This document shows, in pieces, positions 24,282-33,480 of a DNA stretch of 61,423 nt. The stretch lies in the NCBI GenBank assembly GCA_910579785.1, contig CAJTVJ010000008.1, positions 1 to 61,423 of the forward strand, read 5' to 3'. The stretch comes from an uncultured Christensenella sp. (GTDB lineage Bacteria; Bacillota; Clostridia; Christensenellales; UBA3700). Under the pieces are notes generated by a model that was given only the letters and a program-made list of their open reading frames with translations, ran no database searches and had not been told where the DNA came from. The position numbers were made by a program, and so were the translations under genes. Each line of letters starts with the position of its first letter. Positions within the stretch are counted from its first letter, which is position 1.

Positions 24282-25763
24282 ATGAGGATTTTTTCGACCA
24301 AGCTCCATATATTGCCCAAGGACAGCGAGACGCACGTCAGCGTGAATTTTGACGTGCCGCAGGGGTTGAAACGTCTTGAAGTGCGCACTGCGTATTCTCC
24401 AAAATACGAGTATGACTTAGATAGGTGCTTTAATTTGATAGAGAGCGGACTTGCAAGTCAGGACGCGGAGAAAAAATTCACTTTAAATGAAGTGCAGCGT
24501 TGCATACCGCTTGCCAACCACATTGCGTGGTCGCTGCATGACGGACAGAGGTGGCTGGGTACGGAGCATAGACACGCTCCCGACCAAAGGCATATCATAA
24601 GTGAGGATTTTTCGTCCAACGGATTTGTCAAGACGGCGGTCAACGGCGGCAGGTGGACTTTGACGGCAAGTATCAACGGGCTTGTGACGGAATATACCGA
24701 CGTAATCGTCGAAGTGGACGGTTATGAAGAGAGTGCGGCGATAGAAGTTAGCTGTGAATATGGCAATGCCGATATAGTCAACAACAGCCGCGAGGGCGAG
24801 CGCAGTTGGCAAAGAGTGGAGATGCACTGTCATACCGTTGCTTCCGACGGAGATATGCAGCCGTTGCAGCTTGTGCAGAATGCTATAAAGAGAGACTACA
24901 AGGCGATATGTCTTACAGACCACAACACGACCAGCAACGTGGAAGAGACGAAGAAGTGGGGAGAGAAGTACGGACTTGTGGTATGCGGCGGCATTGAGTG
25001 GACGACTTTTTGGGGGCATATCACAGTAGTAGGCGGCAACAGCGATATCGAGTGGAAAGATATCACTCCCGCCAACATAAATGCAAAGATAATCCGCGCC
25101 CGTCAGCTTGGCGATATAGTGACAATCGCGCACCCCAAGCGTATAGGATCGCCGTTGTGTATGGGATGTCACAACAGGTTTAAGATAACGAATTGGGATT
25201 ACGTGACGTCATACGAGGTATGGTCGCATTACGATCCCAACCTATCGCCCACCAACGATAAGGCAAAACGGGAATGGATAAGCCTGCTTGATAAAGGATA
25301 CAGGATATGCGCGCTTTACGGTTACGATTGGCACGCGCCCGACGAAGGCGGACCGAGCTTTGCATACACCTATCTCGGAATAGACGGGATACTGTCGCAA
25401 GAGAGCGTGCTGCAAGCCGTTGAGTGGGGCAGAAGCTATATTACGATGGGATACGAAGTGGATATTTATCTTGACGACGGAACGCATAGATATCAGATAG
25501 GCGACGAGGTGAGCGTAGGAAGATATAAGCTAACCGTAAAGGCTAAAAGGTGCGGCGGCTATCAATATGACAGCAAATTGCAATATATCAACGTGAGAGG
25601 CAGTGCTTGTCAAGAGCTGACGCTCGACGTAACAGACGGCGAAGCAATCTGCGAGATATATCTCGATAAGAAAGGTTATATAAGGATTGAGGGCGTAGGG
25701 AAGATGAATGATAAAGACGCCGACGTCTTTATCGCAAGTCCTATATACGTAAAGGAGGAATGA
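24282..25763 (+). CDS. PHP-domain metallophosphoesterase (CehA/McbA-like)
   Basis: A 493-residue protein. The N-terminal part of about 175 residues is beta-rich and unassigned. The PHP domain starts at the metal motif HCHTVASDG near 181-189, followed by CLTDHNTTSNVEE, the Glu of GGIEWTTFWGH, IAHPKR near 285 and YGYDWHAP near 347. The closest type I recognise is CehA/McbA-family metallohydrolases, which act on phosphate or carboxyl esters; the substrate is unknown. It sits between the hexuronate pathway and the GDPD-like gene (1 nt gap), suggesting the two process a phosphodiester together. Confidence 0.8.
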   Translation: MRIFSTKLHILPKDSETHVSVNFDVPQGLKRLEVRTAYSPKYEYDLDRCFNLIESGLASQDAEKKFTLNEVQRCIPLANHIAWSLHDGQRWLGTEHRHAPDQRHIISEDFSSNGFVKTAVNGGRWTLTASINGLVTEYTDVIVEVDGYEESAAIEVSCEYGNADIVNNSREGERSWQRVEMHCHTVASDGDMQPLQLVQNAIKRDYKAICLTDHNTTSNVEETKKWGEKYGLVVCGGIEWTTFWGHITVVGGNSDIEWKDITPANINAKIIRARQLGDIVTIAHPKRIGSPLCMGCHNRFKITNWDYVTSYEVWSHYDPNLSPTNDKAKREWISLLDKGYRICALYGYDWHAPDEGGPSFAYTYLGIDGILSQESVLQAVEWGRSYITMGYEVDIYLDDGTHRYQIGDEVSVGRYKLTVKAKRCGGYQYDSKLQYINVRGSACQELTLDVTDGEAICEIYLDKKGYIRIEGVGKMNDKDADVFIASPIYVKEE

Positions 25764-25764
25764 T

Positions 25765-26391
25765 ATGATAACTGCACACGGAGGAGCTTTGGGCACCGGC
25801 AGAAATACGCAGGCGTATTTTGACAATATCGACAAATACCAAGCCGACGCGATAGAAGTCGACATATGGAAGAAGGGAGATTTGCTTTATCTATCCCACT
25901 TGCCGGCGTTGTTCTGCGCAAAGAAAAAACTCACGTTGAGATATGCCTTTGAGCTTGTCAAACAAAACGGGTTGTTGATAAACTGCGACGTCAAAATGAA
26001 AGGCATTGTCAAGGACGTAGTTGCGCTTGCAAAGCAAGTGGGCGTAGAAGATCAGTTGATATTCACAGGCAGCGTGAGACTTGAAGATTGCAAGTATATA
26101 GACTGCGGACAGGTGTGGTTTAATTCTATCGGTATAAAGTACGTCAAGCAGAACGTCAAGGCTATCAAGAATAAGCTCCAAAGCTATGACAATCCTCACT
26201 TTGCGGGAATCAACCTCAATTATACCAAGATGGACGTAGATTTTGTCAAAGAGTGCAACAAAGAGGGATTGAGACTCAGCGTGTGGAGAATAGATAAAAT
26301 CGAGACTTTGGAAAAATACGGCAAGTTGATCAACGGCAATATCACCACCAACGAGCCTATAAGAGTGAGAGAATTTTTAGAAAATCGGTAA
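25765..26391 (+). CDS. GDPD-like protein with degenerate active site
   Basis: A 208-residue TIM-barrel protein like glycerophosphodiester phosphodiesterases. The start ITAHGG replaces the usual HRG, the normal ENT triplet reads RNT, the metal pair EVD in AIEVDIWK is intact, and the second catalytic His region reads SHLPAL. The C-terminal half keeps the family pattern (INCDVKMKG; GLRLSVWRID). The loss of the HRG arginine and the ENT glutamate makes hydrolysis of ordinary glycerophosphodiesters doubtful. It is coupled to the PHP gene, with AAAGGAGG upstream. Confidence 0.7.
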   Translation: MITAHGGALGTGRNTQAYFDNIDKYQADAIEVDIWKKGDLLYLSHLPALFCAKKKLTLRYAFELVKQNGLLINCDVKMKGIVKDVVALAKQVGVEDQLIFTGSVRLEDCKYIDCGQVWFNSIGIKYVKQNVKAIKNKLQSYDNPHFAGINLNYTKMDVDFVKECNKEGLRLSVWRIDKIETLEKYGKLINGNITTNEPIRVREFLENR

Positions 26392-26418
26392 TCGGGGGAT
26401 TTTAAGAGGTAAAAAATT

Positions 26419-27552
26419 ATGAAGAGCATTGCAGTAGTAGGCATAGGAAGAATGGGCGGCAGACATGCCCTTAATATTGCAAAAGGCGCGGTCAAGGGAG
26501 GCAAGCTTGTTGCCGTATGCGACCTTGATAAAGAAAAGCTCAACAACTTTGCGGCAAAGCATAAAGTAGCGGCGTACACGGATATTCAAGATATGCTTTC
26601 AAAGGAAAATCTTGACGGCGTGATAGTCGCCACTCCGCACTATTCCCACGTGGGCATTGCCAAGGCTTGCGTGGAAAAGGGCGTCAGCGTGTTGGTAGAA
26701 AAGCCTATCAGCGTGACGGTCGAAGAGGCAAAAGAGCTTATAGACGCGCTTGACAAAAGACCTGAGGTCATAGGCGCTATGATGTTCAATCAACGCACCA
26801 ACAGAATGTATAGCAAGGCGAGAGAACTCATCGAAAAGGGCGTCATAGGCAAGGTGCAGAGAGCCAACTTTATAGTGACCGATTGGTACCGTACGCAGTT
26901 TTATTACGACATGGGCGGTTGGCGCGCAAGTTGGTCGGGAGAGGGCGGCGGAACGCTTATAAATCAATGCGTGCATCAACTTGACATAATGCAGTGGCTG
27001 CTGGGAATGCCCAAGGCTATATTTGCAGACTGCAAGACAAAGGCGCGCAACATATCTACCGAAAACGACGTGACTGCAATCATGAGATACGACGATTTCA
27101 ACTGCACGTTTACAGCCTCGACGCACGAGGTGCCTGGCACCAACAGATTTGAGATTGCCGGAGATAAGGGCAAGATAGTGATAGATAAGTTTAAGATGAC
27201 CTATTATATCAATAAATACAGCGAAAGCCAAATCAACAGCGCGGCAAAACGCGATTACGGCAATCCAAAGGACAAGAAGAGCAAGAAGCATACGATAGGT
27301 TACGGCATACACAGACTTATCTATGACACTTTGTACGGACAGCAGGCGAGAGTGCTGAATAACTTTGTCAAGGCAATATCGCTTGGCGACAAGACAAAAC
27401 TAATAGCGCAAGCGGACGAGGGGCTGAGGTGTCTCACTCTGATCAATGCAATGAATATGTCGTCTTGGCTTGACAGGGAGATAAAGCTGCCGCTGGACGA
27501 TAAAGAATACGCGGCAATGCTGGCAAAGAAAATAGAGGAAGAGAAAAATTAA
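26419..27552 (+). CDS. Gfo/Idh/MocA-family oxidoreductase A
   Basis: A 377-residue NAD(P)-dependent sugar dehydrogenase. Rossmann motif GIGRMGGRH is at 8-16, the EKP motif (catalytic Lys) near 94-96, and the C-terminal domain contains NQRTNRMY, GGWRASWSGEGGG and HQLDIMQWLLG. It is clearly paralogous to the protein at 28519-29700 (shared NQRT, WYR, GGWR and GEGGG blocks). With the intervening isomerase/epimerase it forms a trio of the kind that oxidises a sugar hydroxyl, transforms the keto sugar and reduces it again. The substrate is unknown. Confidence 0.88.
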   Translation: MKSIAVVGIGRMGGRHALNIAKGAVKGGKLVAVCDLDKEKLNNFAAKHKVAAYTDIQDMLSKENLDGVIVATPHYSHVGIAKACVEKGVSVLVEKPISVTVEEAKELIDALDKRPEVIGAMMFNQRTNRMYSKARELIEKGVIGKVQRANFIVTDWYRTQFYYDMGGWRASWSGEGGGTLINQCVHQLDIMQWLLGMPKAIFADCKTKARNISTENDVTAIMRYDDFNCTFTASTHEVPGTNRFEIAGDKGKIVIDKFKMTYYINKYSESQINSAAKRDYGNPKDKKSKKHTIGYGIHRLIYDTLYGQQARVLNNFVKAISLGDKTKLIAQADEGLRCLTLINAMNMSSWLDREIKLPLDDKEYAAMLAKKIEEEKN

Positions 27553-27571
27553 ATTATGCGGAGGATGTATT

Positions 27572-28516
27572 ATGTCAAACATTAAGATATCGGGTTTTTA
27601 CGACGAAGTAAGCAGCGATTTAAAGACGCAGTTGGAGACTGTCAAAGCATACGGCGAGAGCTATATGTGTCCAAGAAAGATAAACGGTAAAAATATCGCC
27701 GATTATACTCTTGAAGAATTTCAAAAAGACGTCAAGCCTATGCTTGACGAATACGGAGTAAAATTCTCGTCGATAGGCTCGCCGATAGGCAAGATAGGGC
27801 TCAAAGACGACGCTAAATATAAAGAGCAGTGCAACAAACTTAAAGAGCTTGTCAAGATATGTCAGTTGATGGACTGCAAGTATATCCGTATGTTTTCATT
27901 CAGAGGTCTCAGCGGCAATTATGAAAAAGATTTTCCTATCGTCGTAGAGAAGATAAGAGGATATTTGGATATCGTCAAAGGCAGCGACGTGATACTTCTC
28001 CATGAGAATGAGAAGAGGATATGGGCGGACACTCCCGAGAGAGTGTTGCGACTTTATCAAGAGATAAACGATCCGCAGTTCCGGCTTTGTTTCGACGCGT
28101 CTAATTACGTGCAGTGCGGAGTAGACGTGCCAAGCGCATATCAAAAGCTCAAAGACGTGACCGTATATTATCACGTCAAGGACTGTGCAAAAGAGAAAGT
28201 CGAGGTGCCTGTCGGCATGGGCATAGGCGACTATGAGAATATGGTCAAAGATCTTGTCGAGAGGGGCTACGACGGCTTTATGACGTTGGAGCCGCACACG
28301 GGCAAATATGCCGACAACAAGGCGCTCTTCCACAGGATAGGTTGGTTGTTCTTCGGCATAGGCTTTGAACATATCAACAGGTGGCGTAAGATATTCCACG
28401 ACATCGACAAGGCTAAGGGAGTGGGGCATACTCAGGAAATTACAAGACGTCAGATGATGGATTGGCAGTATTACGGATTAAAAGAAATGATAGCAAAAGC
28501 TGAGAAGGAGGCTTGA
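27572..28516 (+). CDS. Sugar phosphate isomerase/epimerase family protein (AP_endonuc_2 fold)
   Basis: A 314-residue TIM-barrel protein of the xylose-isomerase-like/AP endonuclease 2 family. Likely metal ligands are Glu in LLHENEKRIWADTPE near 150, Asp in LCFDASNY near 175, His/Asp in YYHVKDC near 200 and Glu in FMTLEPHTG near 245. These are the usual Glu-Asp-His-Glu set. Members include epimerases, dehydratases and the catalytic subunits that break glycosidic bonds of 3-keto glycosides. Its place between two Gfo/Idh dehydrogenases favours action on a keto-sugar intermediate (inference). Confidence 0.87.
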   Translation: MSNIKISGFYDEVSSDLKTQLETVKAYGESYMCPRKINGKNIADYTLEEFQKDVKPMLDEYGVKFSSIGSPIGKIGLKDDAKYKEQCNKLKELVKICQLMDCKYIRMFSFRGLSGNYEKDFPIVVEKIRGYLDIVKGSDVILLHENEKRIWADTPERVLRLYQEINDPQFRLCFDASNYVQCGVDVPSAYQKLKDVTVYYHVKDCAKEKVEVPVGMGIGDYENMVKDLVERGYDGFMTLEPHTGKYADNKALFHRIGWLFFGIGFEHINRWRKIFHDIDKAKGVGHTQEITRRQMMDWQYYGLKEMIAKAEKEA

Positions 28517-28518
28517 AT

Positions 28519-29700
28519 ATGAACAAGGTGAGATACGGCATTATAGGTATCGGCAAACAAGGCAGCAGATACGCGAGTCAGTTGTTTGCAGGTATGGACA
28601 AGAATGCAGTGCTGACGGCGGTATGCGACCGCAATGAAAAGAGAAGGAGCTGGGCGATAAGCAAGTTTGGCGACAAGGTCAAGGTTTTTGACACGCATGA
28701 AGATTTGCTTGACAGCGGTCTTATCGACGCGCTTATAATAGATACGCCGCACTACGAGCATCCTATTATCGCGCGCAAGGCGTTGGAGCGCAATATCAAC
28801 GTGCTTTGCGACAAGCCGGCAGGCGTGTATACCAAGGCTGTGCGAGAGGTTGCGGAGTATGCAAAGACAGAAAGACCCGGCGTACGTTTTGGTTTGCTGT
28901 ACAACCAAAGGACAAGCAAGGTCTATAAGGCGGCTAAGGAAATCATCGAATCGGGAGAGCTGGGCAATCTCAAAAGAATGGTATGGATAATCACTAATTG
29001 GTACAGACCGCAGGCGTATTATTCGCAGGGCGGATGGAGAGGCACTTGGGCAGGCGAAGGCGGCGGAGTGCTTATCAATCAGGATCCGCACCAGCTTGAC
29101 TTGTTCACTTGGCTTGCAGGCAGCAAGATTGTCAGCGTCAACGCTATCGCAAGGACGGTTGGCAGACAGATAAACGTTGAGAACGACGTTACGGCTACCT
29201 GCGTATTTGACAACGGCGCAACGGGCGTATTTATCACCTCGACGCACGAGGCTCCCGGCACCAACCGTTTGGAGATATCGGGCGACGGCGGCAGGATAGT
29301 CATATCGGGCACCAACGACTTTAACATGAAGCTTGAATTTACCAAGCTCGAAACCTTGGAGCCTGAATTTTCCAAGACCAACACAGTCTTTATGGGCAAG
29401 CCAAAGACAAAGACGAAAAAGATTAAGTTTTTGCCTCACGAGGTGATTAAAGGATTTATGATAGACAAGGGGCAGCACATCAACGTGATACGCAATTTCA
29501 CCAACGTGCTGACAGGCAAATCGGAAAAGCTTATCGGAGAGTATGAAGAGGGACTCAACGGATTGACTTTTTCCAATGCGATACATCTTTCCGCATGGCT
29601 GGGAAGGACGGTAAGTCCGCAGGAAGAGGACTTTGAAGATTTGTATTATCAAGAGCTTCAAAAGAGGATAGAAGACGAAAAGACACACAGCAACAAATAA
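28519..29700 (+). CDS. Gfo/Idh/MocA-family oxidoreductase B
   Basis: A 393-residue paralogue of oxidoreductase A. The Rossmann motif is GIGKQGSRY at about 8-16; the family EKP motif reads CDKPAG, so Asp replaces Glu while the catalytic Lys is kept. GGWRGTWAGEGGG and HQLDLFTWLAG follow. The ATG at 28519 is 6 nt after GAAGGAGG; a TTG two codons upstream is less likely. It overlaps no gene but is 2 nt from the epimerase stop, so the trio is one unit. It may run in the opposite redox direction to A, giving net redox neutrality. Confidence 0.87.
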   Translation: MNKVRYGIIGIGKQGSRYASQLFAGMDKNAVLTAVCDRNEKRRSWAISKFGDKVKVFDTHEDLLDSGLIDALIIDTPHYEHPIIARKALERNINVLCDKPAGVYTKAVREVAEYAKTERPGVRFGLLYNQRTSKVYKAAKEIIESGELGNLKRMVWIITNWYRPQAYYSQGGWRGTWAGEGGGVLINQDPHQLDLFTWLAGSKIVSVNAIARTVGRQINVENDVTATCVFDNGATGVFITSTHEAPGTNRLEISGDGGRIVISGTNDFNMKLEFTKLETLEPEFSKTNTVFMGKPKTKTKKIKFLPHEVIKGFMIDKGQHINVIRNFTNVLTGKSEKLIGEYEEGLNGLTFSNAIHLSAWLGRTVSPQEEDFEDLYYQELQKRIEDEKTHSNK

Positions 29701-29705
29701 ATAAT

Positions 29706-29741
29706 ACGCCGTTCTCTGGCAAGGGGCTTATAGGACGGCGG
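29706..29741 (+). promoter_or_regulatory. Intergenic hairpin before the glycosidase-like gene
   Basis: CGCCGT at about 29706-29711 pairs with ACGGCG near 29736-29741 around a partly paired loop. No T-run follows, so it may be an mRNA-stability or processing element rather than a terminator. Confidence 0.4.
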
Positions 29742-29754
29742 AGAAGAGAAAATT

Positions 29755-31686
29755 ATGGCACTAAAATATTCTGATATCGGCGAGATAATCGTCAACGACA
29801 AATTTCACAAAAAAGTAAATTTTGATGTGGCAAACAACCTTATCACGGCGCAATTCGACGGCAGAGGCGGCATATCCAAATACGCGGTAATGAATAAGTA
29901 TTCGGTATTTTCCGCCTACTATTCGCTTTATTCTATCGACGGCGCGCCTATTGAATATATGAGCGACAAAGAGGTGAGGATGCTTGGCAAAAAGCAGGTG
30001 ACTTCGTTCAGCGAAAAGGGAGCGGACATAGTCATTACTCAGTTCCTCGACACCAAGAGCAACTGTATATTCGTAGAAAACAAGGTCACCGCAACACGCG
30101 ATTTGACTTTTAAGAACGTCGTCAACTTCGGCATAGATTTCGGCTCTTACGTTCAGCAGTTGCTTGCCAACAGGCTAAGCGTGGGCAACATTTCAAAAAT
30201 AATCGGCGGACTTCTCAAAAAGCACAAAAAGAGCGTCGAAGAATATGAGGGTATGACGTATCTCAAAGGCGAAGTCATGGGCGATTTTTATATGGATATC
30301 GCGCTCAACTGCAAGGCTGTCGGATTGGAAAGCGAGAGAGGTTTTTACAATCAGTTTGCCTACGAAGGCACGCTTAAAGCGGGAGAGACGAGAAGATTTC
30401 GCTACGTTATAGGCGCAGGTACGCGAGGCGACTTTACATATTGCAATATAAAGAATGCTTTGAGAAATTTCGACAGCGCGTATGCCGATTGCCAAAGATA
30501 CGGCGACGCTCTCAAATGTCCCGTCGCGCTTGATAGTGGATTTATGCAGGCATATTACAAGTCGCTTCTCAACGCTTCTCTTTCAAATTATAAAGAGCTT
30601 GGCAAGTTTAAAGGATTTTTGGCAGGCATAGTCTATCAATTCCCTGCAAGGACATATTACAGAGACGCATATTGGACGGTGCTCAGCGTACTTCCCGTCA
30701 GACCGGATTTGGTGCGCAATGAGATAATTACGCTTGCCGGCGGCATTAGCAAGAAGGGCGAGTGTCCCTCTGCCGTTAAATTCAATTTCAAGAATTATTG
30801 GGGCGACCATTACGATTCGCCGTCATTCTTTGTGCTCATGCTCTACGATTATTTGGTTCACACCAAGGATTTCTCTATACTTGACGTCAAGGTCAAGGCA
30901 GGTAAAGTCATAGACAGCGCCAATCTCGTATTGAGAAGGCTTATGAAAGAGACCGACGAGACGGGACTTTTGGTCAAGGGCGGAGATTACAACCGACGCG
31001 ATTGGTGCGACAACGTATTCAGATCGACCTACGTTACCTATGACGAAGCCTTGTATGCGAGAGCGCTATTTGCTATGAGCGAGATATATAAGGTATGTTA
31101 CAACGACGCGCAGAAGTCCGAAGAATATTTAAACAAATATAACGTAGTAGTCAATGCAATCAACGATATACTTTGGGATGAAGAAAAGGGCTGGTACGTC
31201 AACTATAAGAGCGACAAGTTTACAGAAGACAATCTCTCTATTGATACCGTAGTCATGGTGCTTTTCGGTTTGGCAAGCGAAGAACGCGCCGACAGAATGC
31301 TCAAAAATATGCAAGACCTTTTGGAAAGCAAAAACAACAAAGAGCAGGGCGCGGGTGATTTCGGTACGCTTTCCGTATATCCTTTCTACAAGAATACCCA
31401 AGACATCGTGCAGAAGTCGTCGCTTCCTTATTACTATCACAACGGCGGAGATTGGCCGTATCTGTCATGCGTATACGCTTATGCAAAGCTCATGAGAGGC
31501 ATGGACTATATGTATCCGCTGACAAGGTGGTTTGAATTTAATGCCGAGAAGGGCAACTATACGCCTATCGAATTCTTTTCGCCTGTGCATCCGGACGGGT
31601 CTATGTTGCAGGCTTGGAGCAGCAGCGGCGCATTCGTGCTGAGCTATCCGCAAGGAGATTTTTTCACAAAGAAGTTGGAAAAATAA
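29755..31686 (+). CDS. (alpha/alpha)6-barrel glycosidase-like protein
   Basis: A 643-residue protein. An N-terminal beta-sandwich-like domain (about 1-235) is followed by a helical barrel (about 250-640) with ARTYYRDAYWTVLSVLP, GGDYNRRDWCDNVFRSTYVTYDEALYARAL, DNLSIDTVVMVLFGLA and NGGDWPYLSCVYAYAKL. These are arranged as in amylo-1,6-glucosidase/trehalase-like clan members. No signal peptide is visible, so it should be cytosolic and act on an imported glycoside. The GH family cannot be assigned by eye; the catalytic acids are probably in the DWCD and GGDW segments. It ends the long operon that starts with eda; a new promoter follows. Confidence 0.7.
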   Translation: MALKYSDIGEIIVNDKFHKKVNFDVANNLITAQFDGRGGISKYAVMNKYSVFSAYYSLYSIDGAPIEYMSDKEVRMLGKKQVTSFSEKGADIVITQFLDTKSNCIFVENKVTATRDLTFKNVVNFGIDFGSYVQQLLANRLSVGNISKIIGGLLKKHKKSVEEYEGMTYLKGEVMGDFYMDIALNCKAVGLESERGFYNQFAYEGTLKAGETRRFRYVIGAGTRGDFTYCNIKNALRNFDSAYADCQRYGDALKCPVALDSGFMQAYYKSLLNASLSNYKELGKFKGFLAGIVYQFPARTYYRDAYWTVLSVLPVRPDLVRNEIITLAGGISKKGECPSAVKFNFKNYWGDHYDSPSFFVLMLYDYLVHTKDFSILDVKVKAGKVIDSANLVLRRLMKETDETGLLVKGGDYNRRDWCDNVFRSTYVTYDEALYARALFAMSEIYKVCYNDAQKSEEYLNKYNVVVNAINDILWDEEKGWYVNYKSDKFTEDNLSIDTVVMVLFGLASEERADRMLKNMQDLLESKNNKEQGAGDFGTLSVYPFYKNTQDIVQKSSLPYYYHNGGDWPYLSCVYAYAKLMRGMDYMYPLTRWFEFNAEKGNYTPIEFFSPVHPDGSMLQAWSSSGAFVLSYPQGDFFTKKLEK

Positions 31687-31737
31687 AAGGGTATATGCGC
31701 CTGATAGAGATTATTTGCAAATTTCGACTATATTGTA

Positions 31738-31766
31738 TTGTAATATGATACGGCATTTGTTATAAT
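31738..31766 (+). promoter_or_regulatory. Promoter of the second GPH-lipoprotein pair
   Basis: TTGTAA (31738-31743), 17 nt, TATAAT (31761-31766). Confidence 0.7.
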
Positions 31767-31809
31767 AAAAAAATAAGGGATAAAATCGCAGCAAAAGGAG
31801 GAAAATTGA

Positions 31810-33480
31810 GTGGAAGAAAGTATTCAACAAGAGAGTGCGGCAGAAGTATTGCCTATACAGGAAGACGGCGGCGATAATTCGGCTAACGACCTTGCCAACA
31901 AAAAGTATCTCAAAAAGAGAGATTACATATTCTTTTCATTGGCGCAGTTTGCGTCCAGCGCAGTCACGGGACTTGTGCAGGGCTATTTGCTGTTCTTCTA
32001 TACCGTGTGCGTAGGCATATCGCCTGCGGCAGTCGGCACCATGTTTTTGGTGTCAAAGATTTTTGACGGACTTAACGACCCGATAATGGGCGTCATCGTC
32101 GACCGTACTAGGACAAAGTGGGGCAAAATGCGTCCTTATCTGTTTGGCGCGGCGATACCTTGGGGTATCTTGACGATCATAATGTTTATGCCCGGCATAT
32201 ATACAAGTATGAACGGCGCAGGCAAAGTCGCGTTTATGTGGATAACATATCTGTTGTATTCGATATTGGGTACCGCAGTCGGCGTACCGCTCAACGGATT
32301 GCCGGCAGTAGCGTCTCCAAACACAGACGAGAGAGCAAAGATAATATCCATAAGCCGTATTTTAGGAAGCATAGGCGAGCAGTCGGCATTGGTGCTTTTG
32401 ACGCTCTTCCTGATAATCACGCAAGACAACTATCCGAGTTCTTATATGCTCATGGCATTGATAATAGGCATCTTGGGACCGCTGTTTATGGTGCTCGGCG
32501 CAAAGTTTGTCAAGGAGAGATTGGAGCCGACTTCGCGTACTCCCAACGTACTCGAAGGATTTAAATATCTTTTCAAAAACAAGCAATTCTTGCTTTTGAT
32601 ATGTTCCAACTTGCTGACATTTTTCCGCAACTTCGTATCGGCGATGATAATCTACGTCGTATCGTATATTTACGCCAACGGCTCGTTGCAGATAATATTC
32701 TCGCTGCCGGGAGCCGTCGCGTCTATGATAGGTATGATGCTCGCGCCTAAGATGCGAAAGCTTATGGACAGCAAGAGGCTTTTCATATTGGCTACGATAT
32801 GGCACTCAGTCGCGTTGGCTTTGATATTCTTTATCTATATAATCGGCGGCAAGGCTTGGTGGCTGGTAGCTATACTTATGTTTATAGCTATGATACCTGT
32901 CGGAATACTCAACGTAATTCCGCACCTTATGGCGACCGATACGCTCGACTATTGGGAAGACAAGACGGGCGACCGATGCGAAGGCATTACCTTCTCGCTT
33001 ATGAGTTTGCGCTCTAAGATATCTTCGGGACTTAAAGACTACACGATGAGCTATCTGTTGGTGTTCTTCGGTTTCTCGCAGGCGCTGCCTTTCCTCAGTG
33101 ACCACACTCCTGTGCAGTCGGATTTCACCAAGTTGGGTCTATTCTCGATATACACGATCATTCCTGCGGTATTGAATCTCATTTCTATCGTTCCTATTCT
33201 TTTCTATAAACTCAGCGGTAAGAAGATGGCGGAGATACAGGGCAGACTTGCCGTCAAGAGATTGGAAGACGCCAAGAGGCTTGAAGGTATCGTCGACGAG
33301 GAAGTCAAGGGAGAGAGCGACGTATATTCCGTTGTCGCAGAAGAAGAGCGTAAGCAGGAACTTGCAAAAGAACTCGACGACGCGCAAAGCAATGCCGACG
33401 CTTCGACAGCCGACGTTTTGCTAGGCGGCGCGACAGAAATCAACGACGGTATTGACGTCGATAAAAAGGAGGAGAAATAA
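31810..33480 (+). CDS. GPH-family (MFS) sugar symporter
   Basis: A 556-residue polytopic symporter with GTG start; AAAGGAGG lies 7-8 nt upstream. After an acidic 35-residue N-terminus come about 12 transmembrane segments. PIMGVIVDRTRTKWGKMRPY near 100 and ATDTLDYWEDKTGDRCEGI near 378 are glycoside-pentoside-hexuronide symporter signatures. An 80-residue Asp/Glu-rich C-terminal tail follows the last segment. It is a paralogue of the 14986-16614 transporter and probably imports the glycoside or hexuronide handled by the upstream operon. Its TAA overlaps the ATG of the lipoprotein gene. Confidence 0.9.
   Translation: MEESIQQESAAEVLPIQEDGGDNSANDLANKKYLKKRDYIFFSLAQFASSAVTGLVQGYLLFFYTVCVGISPAAVGTMFLVSKIFDGLNDPIMGVIVDRTRTKWGKMRPYLFGAAIPWGILTIIMFMPGIYTSMNGAGKVAFMWITYLLYSILGTAVGVPLNGLPAVASPNTDERAKIISISRILGSIGEQSALVLLTLFLIITQDNYPSSYMLMALIIGILGPLFMVLGAKFVKERLEPTSRTPNVLEGFKYLFKNKQFLLLICSNLLTFFRNFVSAMIIYVVSYIYANGSLQIIFSLPGAVASMIGMMLAPKMRKLMDSKRLFILATIWHSVALALIFFIYIIGGKAWWLVAILMFIAMIPVGILNVIPHLMATDTLDYWEDKTGDRCEGITFSLMSLRSKISSGLKDYTMSYLLVFFGFSQALPFLSDHTPVQSDFTKLGLFSIYTIIPAVLNLISIVPILFYKLSGKKMAEIQGRLAVKRLEDAKRLEGIVDEEVKGESDVYSVVAEEERKQELAKELDDAQSNADASTADVLLGGATEINDGIDVDKKEEK

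Noticed and set aside
28471..29688. A 405-codon minus-strand open frame opposite oxidoreductase B
   Set aside because: It lies wholly antisense to a clear Gfo/Idh gene and has no ribosome site or family signal; codon bias of the real gene produces it.
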